Source: Bacteroidales bacterium
GTDB lineage: Bacteria > Bacteroidota > Bacteroidia > Bacteroidales > UBA932
Reading direction: 5' to 3'
Length of the DNA: 47,712 bases
NCBI GenBank assembly: GCA_017626555.1
Contig: JAGAIM010000082.1
Coordinates: 1-47,712 of the forward strand
The first letter of the stretch is position 1; every line of letters starts with the position of its first letter. The notes below the pieces were generated by a model. It saw only the letters and a program-made list of their open reading frames with translations. It had not been told where the DNA came from and ran no database searches. The position numbers were made by a program, and so were the translations under genes. Shown piece by piece: positions 43,394-47,712 of this stretch.

Positions 43394-44275
43394 ATGATAA
43401 GCAAATGGATTGAGGCAATCCGTCTAAGGACTCTGCCGGTCAGTATTGCAGGTGTCCTGACGGGAATTGGACTGGCCGTATGGCAGGGTGGATTCTCAAT
43501 AGTACCGGCAGTCTTGTGCTTTGTGTTTGCCGTTACTGCCCAGATTGCTTCCAATTTTGCAAATGAATATTATGATTACAAGAACGGGATGGATCGTAAG
43601 GGAAGGGATGGATTCAGAAGGGGAGTTACAGAAGGTGACATTACTCCGCAGGCTATGAAATTCGCTACGTTCGGGATGCTTGGCCTTGCCGCCATAACAG
43701 GCTGCGCGATGCTGTTTATCGGGGGGTGGTGGCTTCTGCCCGTGGGTATCTGTATCCTGCTTGCAGCATTGGCATACAGTACCGGGCCTTATCCTTTGTC
43801 ACATCACGGACTTGGGGATATTACTGTGGTGATATTCTTCGGTGTAGTTCCTGTCACTCTGACATACTGGCTCCAGACCGGAGAATGGGCTGAATTATCT
43901 GCTGTAGTGACAACTTCCATAACTGTCGGCCTTCTTGCAGCAAATGTTCTCATTGTAAATAATTATCGTGATATGGACGATGATAATACGGTAGGTAAGC
44001 GGACAACGGTAGTGATTTTCGGGCGCAAGGTTATGGGTAATGCATATCTTTTATCAGGTATTCTTGCTATGGCCTTGATGATTCCTTTATGGCTTATGCT
44101 TCCTATATGGGCTATGATTGTACCTGCCGTTTATCTTCTGTTTCATTTCCAAGCCTGGCGCAGGCTTGTCAGAAACAAAGGTGCCGCCCTCAATCCAGTC
44201 TTAGGAATCACTGCTCGTAATCTCTTGATATTCAGCCTGATGCTTTTGGCTGTCCTGGCATTGTGCTCCTTATAA
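43394..44275 (+). CDS. menA: 1,4-dihydroxy-2-naphthoate polyprenyltransferase
   Basis: UbiA-superfamily membrane prenyltransferase, 293 residues with about eight helices, attaching the isoprenoid tail to DHNA. Both Asp-rich motifs are present: NEYYDYKNGMD (57-67) and NNYRDMDDDNTVGKRT. The ATG at 43394 is chosen because it begins the classic ISKWIEAIRLRTLPVSIAG N-terminus and follows the menG stop by 7 bp; an upstream ATG lies within menG. Confidence 0.95.
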   Translation: MISKWIEAIRLRTLPVSIAGVLTGIGLAVWQGGFSIVPAVLCFVFAVTAQIASNFANEYYDYKNGMDRKGRDGFRRGVTEGDITPQAMKFATFGMLGLAAITGCAMLFIGGWWLLPVGICILLAALAYSTGPYPLSHHGLGDITVVIFFGVVPVTLTYWLQTGEWAELSAVVTTSITVGLLAANVLIVNNYRDMDDDNTVGKRTTVVIFGRKVMGNAYLLSGILAMALMIPLWLMLPIWAMIVPAVYLLFHFQAWRRLVRNKGAALNPVLGITARNLLIFSLMLLAVLALCSL

Positions 44276-44344
44276 TATCCACTCTGATTTTTGCTGATAT
44301 CTGCTTTGTCAGGCTAAAGACATTCATTATACGCCAGAGATTCT

Positions 44345-44375
44345 TTTGTCGATTCAGAACATTTATTAATATTTG
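44345..44375 (+). promoter_or_regulatory. Candidate promoter of the peroxidase-ArsC operon
   Basis: TTTG at 44345-44348, 19 nt, then AATATTTG at 44368-44375 (one mismatch). Start near 44382, leader about 36 nt. Sits in the 142-bp gap after menA. Confidence 0.5.
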
Positions 44376-44417
44376 TGGCATACAATTCGATTGTATAAAA
44401 CCTAAACTATTTGCGAT

Positions 44418-44891
44418 ATGAAAATTTATGACTTCAAGGTACGTAACGCCAAGGGCGTGGAGGTGCCGATGACAGATTATCAGGGTAAGGTCCTTCTTAT
44501 TGTCAACACCGCTACCGGATGCGGATTCACCCCACAGTATGAGGGTCTGCAAAATCTGTACGACAAATATAAGGACAGAGGATTTGTGGTTCTGGATTTT
44601 CCTTGCAACCAGTTCGGTCACCAGGCTCCGGGGACGGAAGAGGAGATTCAGGAGTTTTGTACATTGAAATACAAGACAACCTTCCCGCTCTTTGCTAAAA
44701 TCGATGTGAACGGCAAAGATGCGGATCCGTTGTTTGTTTTCCTCAAGAAGCAGAAAGGAGGCTTTCTCGGAGATGACATCAAATGGAATTTCACGAAGTT
44801 CCTGGTGTCACGTGACGGAACTGTAGTTGACAGATATGCTCCGATGACAACGCCGGAAAAGATTGAAAGCGATATATTGAAATTGCTATGA
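44418..44891 (+). CDS. Glutathione peroxidase family thiol peroxidase
   Basis: 157-residue thioredoxin-fold peroxidase that reduces hydrogen or organic peroxides. Peroxidatic Cys35 lies in NTATGCGFTPQYEGLQ, the resolving-type Cys63 in FPCNQFGHQAPGT, and the Trp/Asn pair in IKWNFTKFLV. It is the non-selenium bacterial form and most likely uses thioredoxin. First gene of a six-gene operon; overlaps the OhrR-like regulator by 4 nt. Confidence 0.94.
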   Translation: MKIYDFKVRNAKGVEVPMTDYQGKVLLIVNTATGCGFTPQYEGLQNLYDKYKDRGFVVLDFPCNQFGHQAPGTEEEIQEFCTLKYKTTFPLFAKIDVNGKDADPLFVFLKKQKGGFLGDDIKWNFTKFLVSRDGTVVDRYAPMTTPEKIESDILKLL

Positions 44892-45310
44892 ATGAGAACT
44901 TGAAACTGGAGAACCAGTTGTGTTTTCCTCTCTATGCTTGTGCAAAGGAGATAGTAAGACGCTATACTCCTTTGCTTGAGCCGCTTGGAATTACTTATAC
45001 CCAATATATAGCGATGATGGTGATGTGGGAGCATAAGTCCATCAGTGTCAGGGATATGGGTAAACTTCTTTTTCTTGATTCCGGTACCTTGACACCGATG
45101 CTCAAGAAGATGGAGAAGGCCGGCTGGATCCAGAGGAAAAGATCGGAGAGTGATGAACGAATGGTGATACTCACTATTACCGCAAGGGGAGAGGAACTCC
45201 ACGATAAGGCTGCGGAAATACCTTCGAAGATGGCCCGTTGCGTCACTCTGGAAAACGGTGACGCTCTCCACTTGTACTCGCTTCTGAATAAAATGATGAA
45301 ATCCTTTTAA
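44888..45310 (+). CDS. MarR/OhrR-family regulator
   Basis: 140-residue winged-helix regulator. LENQLCFPLYACAKEIVRRY places Cys12 at the peroxide-sensing position of OhrR, with a second Cys18. YTQYIAMMVMWEHKSISVRDMG and LDSGTLTPMLKKMEKAGWIQRKRSESDER form the DNA-binding domain. OhrR proteins repress organic peroxide genes until the Cys is oxidised, so it probably controls the upstream peroxidase and its own operon. No ohr gene is seen here. Confidence 0.92.
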   Translation: MNENLKLENQLCFPLYACAKEIVRRYTPLLEPLGITYTQYIAMMVMWEHKSISVRDMGKLLFLDSGTLTPMLKKMEKAGWIQRKRSESDERMVILTITARGEELHDKAAEIPSKMARCVTLENGDALHLYSLLNKMMKSF

Positions 45311-45322
45311 AAACAATAAACT

Positions 45323-45508
45323 ATGGAAACTTACAAATGTTCACAATGCCCTTTAAGGGCAAGACACGATGCCAGGCCGACTTCTTTCGTCGGAAGATTC
45401 TGGAGATGGCATATCAATTTCTGTCCTGGCTGGAAGGCATATTTCAACAGCCTTCCGGACGCTGAAAAAGAGCAAATCAGGCAGAAGTACAATTTCACAA
45501 AGTACTGA
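45323..45508 (+). CDS. Small Cys-containing conserved-type protein
   Basis: 61 residues, family not recognised. It begins with a CxxC pair (METYKCSQCPLRARHD, Cys6 and Cys9) and has a third Cys34 in INFCPGWKAYFNSLPDAE. Basic and aromatic residues are frequent; no membrane segment. Its place between the regulator and a membrane protein, 12 bp and 5 bp from each, supports it as a real gene. A metal- or thiol-binding role is possible. Confidence 0.65.
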   Translation: METYKCSQCPLRARHDARPTSFVGRFWRWHINFCPGWKAYFNSLPDAEKEQIRQKYNFTKY

Positions 45509-45513
45509 TCCGG

Positions 45514-45924
45514 ATGAAAAGAAAACAATTGTATATTGTTGCAGCCGTCATCTGGGGGATTCCGGGAATCATCATTACATCAAAAGGAATAGAGGCCTAC
45601 ACGATCCAGCCTGCAGATAATCTCTGGTGGCTGCTTCTGATTACTGCTGCTGTCCTTGCCGGATTCTTCCTGATGTTCCGCAGAATTGTGGGCAGATACT
45701 CTGACAGGATCGCCTCTTTACCGGACAAGGTAAGGATATGGCAGACTTTTCCGCCCCGCGGATGGATTCTGCTTGTATTTATGATGGGACTCGGAATCGC
45801 ACTAAAGCATATTCCAGGCGTTCCGTCTGCCTTTACCGCTTCGTTTTATACCGGTCTGGGCCCGATACTTCTTCTGTCCTCCGGAAGATTTTTGCTTAAC
45901 TCAAGGAGAATTGTATCTTTGTAG
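45514..45924 (+). CDS. Small membrane protein of unknown function
   Basis: 136 residues, four predicted membrane helices: 6-26 (IVAAVIWGIPGIIITSKGI), 38-58, 80-97 and a last one near 110-125 (ASFYTGLGPILLLSSG). A basic loop RRIVGRYSDRIASLPDKVR links the second and third. No named family recognised. Fifth-to-last in the peroxidase-ArsC operon. Confidence 0.65.
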   Translation: MKRKQLYIVAAVIWGIPGIIITSKGIEAYTIQPADNLWWLLLITAAVLAGFFLMFRRIVGRYSDRIASLPDKVRIWQTFPPRGWILLVFMMGLGIALKHIPGVPSAFTASFYTGLGPILLLSSGRFLLNSRRIVSL

Positions 45925-45939
45925 GAAAGATACGTTTTT

Positions 45940-46632
45940 ATGAAAGAGGAATGTCTCATCTGTAAAGCGCCGCTCGAATATTTAAACGAGGACGTGCTGA
46001 TGGAATGCGCAATCTGCCATAAGCAGGAAATGAGCAAGACCAGGTGCGTCAACGGCCATTATGTATGCAACGAATGCCACACTAAGGGTATAGACGGAAT
46101 CATAGGCCTTTGCCTGAAGGAAGATTCACGCAATCCTATTGAGATAGTCAGGAAGATGATGGATATGCAGTTCTGCCATATGCACGGGCCGGAACATCAT
46201 ATAATGGTCGGATGTGCGCTCCTGACGGCCTACAGAAATGCCGGAGGGAATATCGACCTTCCTTCCGCACTCAATGAAATGGTCAGCAGGGGAAGCAAGG
46301 TACCTGGAGGAGCCTGTGGCTTCTGGGGAGCCTGCGGGGCTGCCGTCAGCACCGGTATGTTTATGTCAATCATCACCGCTTCGACGCCTCTTGCAGAAGA
46401 GGCCTGGGGGCATTCGAATCTTATGACTTCACGTTCATTGGCCCGGCTTGGCGAAACAGGAGGCCCCCGATGCTGTAAACGCAATTCATATATGTCCATT
46501 CTGACCGCGATTGAATATGCAGAAGAAGTCACCGGCATCAGGATGGATAAGTCTGAGATCATCTGTACCCACACCTCATCCAACAGGCAGTGCATCGGTA
46601 AGAGATGCCCGTTTCATCCCCTAAATGCATAA
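45940..46632 (+). CDS. DUF5714 cysteine-rich protein
   Basis: 230 residues of a cysteine-rich family (DUF5714) found in anaerobic bacteria and methanogens, function unknown. N-terminal zinc-ribbon-like pairs (EECLICKAPLEY, LMECAICHKQE, CVNGHYVCNECH) are followed by a helical part with MHGPEHHIMVGCALLTAYR, the Gly/Cys segment GGACGFWGACGAAVSTG and late GPRCCKRNS. A metal or iron-sulfur site is likely. Directly upstream of the ArsC-like gene (3-bp gap). Confidence 0.78.
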   Translation: MKEECLICKAPLEYLNEDVLMECAICHKQEMSKTRCVNGHYVCNECHTKGIDGIIGLCLKEDSRNPIEIVRKMMDMQFCHMHGPEHHIMVGCALLTAYRNAGGNIDLPSALNEMVSRGSKVPGGACGFWGACGAAVSTGMFMSIITASTPLAEEAWGHSNLMTSRSLARLGETGGPRCCKRNSYMSILTAIEYAEEVTGIRMDKSEIICTHTSSNRQCIGKRCPFHPLNA

Positions 46633-46635
46633 GAT

Positions 46636-47034
46636 ATGAGATACCTTGTCCTCTGTACCGGAAACAGATGCCGCAGCCAGATGGCTCACGGCATACTTAA
46701 GCATCTTCACCCCGATGCAGAAGTCTGTTCTGCAGGAGTAAGACCGGCATCTGAAGTACATCCTCTGACAGTCAAAGTTATGTCTGAGATTGGCATTGAC
46801 ATCAGCGGTCATTATCCCAAGAATGTGTCTGAATATCTTGGTCAATCCTGGGACTATGTGATTACTGTATGTGGCGGTGCAAAAGAAAACTGCCCTTCAT
46901 TTACCGGCAAAGTCGCAATGCACCTGCATATCGGCTTTGATGATCCGGATGCTTTTACCGGCCCTGAAAGTGAGGTTATTGATGAATTCCGTCGTGTCCG
47001 TGATGAAATCCTTGATTCTATGAGACAATTATGA
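46636..47034 (+). CDS. ArsC-like reductase, low-molecular-weight phosphatase fold
   Basis: 132-residue protein of the thioredoxin-coupled arsenate reductase type. The P-loop is CTGNRCRSQ, so C-x5-R with Cys7 and Arg13. The redox pair Cys79 and Cys86 (VCGGAKENCPSF) has the 7-residue spacing of this family, and FDDPDAFTG supplies the general acid. Arg replaces the usual Ser/Thr at position 11 of the loop. Arsenate reduction is the likely role, yet no arsB/acr3 or arsR is here, so a protein phosphatase role is not excluded. Confidence 0.85.
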   Translation: MRYLVLCTGNRCRSQMAHGILKHLHPDAEVCSAGVRPASEVHPLTVKVMSEIGIDISGHYPKNVSEYLGQSWDYVITVCGGAKENCPSFTGKVAMHLHIGFDDPDAFTGPESEVIDEFRRVRDEILDSMRQL

Positions 47035-47075
47035 TGGCAGTTATCTCGGGCATTTTCCGGTGACTATGATTTATG

Positions 47076-47123
47076 AATGACCGGTGATACGAGAAAAAGC
47101 AGAATCTTGTATCACCGGTCATT
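47076..47123 (+). repeat. 15-bp inverted repeat (AATGACCGGTGATAC), possible terminator
   Basis: AATGACCGGTGATAC at 47076-47090 and its exact complement at 47109-47123 form a 15-bp stem with an 18-nt loop. It follows the ArsC-like gene by about 40 bp. The T-run behind it is weak (ATTATTTTA), so it may act as a terminator or be a repeat element. Confidence 0.75.
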
Positions 47124-47169
47124 ATTTTACCTATATTCCTCGTATTATAAATACCGGTGCTACACAAAA

Positions 47170-47454
47170 ATGTATATTACTGTATCACCGGTCAAGTGTC
47201 TGATGCTGTCAGGACAGCACTATGCAGAACGGTATCCGGTTGGTCGTTATGCGGATGAGGCAAATCTTTCAGTAAGACACTTCTCGAAAATCATCCATAA
47301 TTACACCGGTCAGACTCCGATGCAATGGATCATATCATATACAGTCAACCAGGCAAAACGTCTGCTTTCCCAGACGGAATTGTCAGTCAAGGAAATCGCG
47401 GAGAAGTTAGGATTTCCGGAGCAGTTCACCTTCCGCTTTAAAATCGAAGGATAA
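47170..47454 (+). pseudogene. AraC-family regulator fragment
   Basis: The only recognisable part is an AraC-type double HTH: HYAERYPVGRYADEANLSVR, HFSKIIHNYTGQTPMQWI and AKRLLSQTELSVKEIAEKLG. The sensor domain of about 180 residues expected before it is missing. The second HTH stops at FPEQFTFRFKIEG, short of the usual Y-F-K-x-x-x-G-x-S-P-x-x-Y-R ending. The fragment lies between the CCGGTGA repeats and the C-terminus of an opposing gene. Probably a remnant left by rearrangement. A short, functional protein cannot be excluded. Confidence 0.65.
47182..47194 (+). repeat. Third copy of GTATCACCGGTCA
   Basis: 13 bases identical to 47109-47121, 73 bp further on. Related CCGGTG cores also occur at 47057-47064 and 47154-47159, so the motif is clustered here. 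Confidence 0.7.
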
Positions 47455-47463
47455 AATAAGAAT

Positions 47464-47712
47464 TTATTCGGCATCACATATCGCTACTCTAGAGTAAGCG
47501 AATGTCTTGAAATAACTCTTGTGACTGAAAAGGCAGAACATAATCCATACGTATGTATATATGTTGCTGATCTTTCTGACAATCTGAGGCATAGGAATCA
47601 GCCCTCTCAAGAACACCAATCCCACATTAACAGCCATCAGGAAGTTCAGGAACCATTTCGTATCCCGGAAATCAACGTGATTTGAGGCCTTTTCTTCGAT
47701 GTTTATATATGC
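47464..47712 (-). CDS. C-terminal end of an unknown membrane protein (partial)
   Basis: An open frame of 82 codons enters from the right edge of the window and stops at 47464. It reads as a membrane protein end, with hydrophobic stretches WFLNFLMAVNVGLVFLRGLI and IYTYVWIMFCLF separated by MPQIVRKISN, and a tail SYFKTFAYSRVAICDAE. The gene starts outside the window. No family can be assigned. It ends 9 bp beyond the AraC fragment on the opposite strand. Confidence 0.6.
   Translation of the reverse strand, partial: AYINIEEKASNHVDFRDTKWFLNFLMAVNVGLVFLRGLIPMPQIVRKISNIYTYVWIMFCLFSHKSYFKTFAYSRVAICDAE

Noticed and set aside
47455-47540. Continuation of the AraC gene past an in-frame stop (LFGITYRYSR)
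   Set aside because: This stretch is the complement of the C-terminus of the opposing membrane protein gene; the spacing also does not fit the AraC consensus.
1-47712. CRISPR arrays, tRNA or rRNA genes, IS elements, prophage
   Set aside because: No regularly spaced direct repeats, cloverleaf sequences, transposases, integrases or phage structural genes were seen on either strand.

Overview
The window is a stretch of chromosomal DNA from a Bacteroidota bacterium, most likely of the order Bacteroidales. The evidence is the recurring promoter form TTTG - about 19 nt - TAnnTTTG, weak ribosome binding sites, and characteristic families (DUF3467, DUF2807, CpsB-type PHP phosphatase, the long form of QueA, a GTG-started tatC after tatA, menaquinone genes). 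A cysteate synthase suggests a sulfonolipid-producing lineage, such as relatives of Alistipes or Odoribacter; the genus cannot be fixed from this sequence. There are no rRNA, tRNA, IS, phage or CRISPR elements.

Layout. Positions 1-447 form a perfect 137-bp inverted repeat around a 173-bp core, next to glutaminase glsA. A candidate small RNA (1621-1738) has its own promoter and terminator. 1757-7845 (minus strand) holds cpsB-like, maf and HTH genes, a secreted protein, an ALDH/SDR pair, kdsC and DUF3467. 8014-16785 (plus) is a housekeeping run: valS, thioesterase, tatA-tatC, an ABC-F ATPase, rlmB, a DUF2807 protein and an M19 dipeptidase. 16779-20637 (minus) has an EamA transporter, cinA, pyrD and an XRE regulator. 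21145-23617 (plus) has queA and an acyltransferase.

23691-31874 (minus) is the most distinctive part. Eight closely spaced genes run between a promoter-like box and a strong bidirectional terminator: a Ca/Na-type exchanger, HdrC-, HdrB- and HdrA-like proteins, a second HdrC-like protein, a membrane cytochrome/ferredoxin/HdrD fusion, cysteate synthase and an MscS channel. The gene order resembles the C1-B1-A-C2-B2 order of sulfur-oxidising sHdr systems. It suggests a quinone-linked thiol/disulfide or sulfur redox complex tied to sulfite use for cysteate and sulfonolipids. That function is inference.

31974-42524 holds an NfeD/ClpP-like membrane protease, rlmD, two tandem Na/Pi transporter paralogues flanking an internally deleted SLC13 gene, a second exchanger, two small unknown genes, a steroid-5-alpha-reductase-like membrane protein and a Tat-leader flavoprotein. 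42691-44275 is menG-menA. 44418-47034 is a six-gene redox/arsenic-type operon (glutathione peroxidase, OhrR-like regulator, three poorly known proteins, ArsC-like reductase). The window closes with CCGGTGA-type repeats, an AraC fragment and the C-terminus of an unknown membrane protein.

Possible links between regions: menaquinone from menG-menA would serve the membrane Hdr fusion, and TatAC could export the Tat-leader flavoprotein. All functions are read from motifs by eye; no database search was run.
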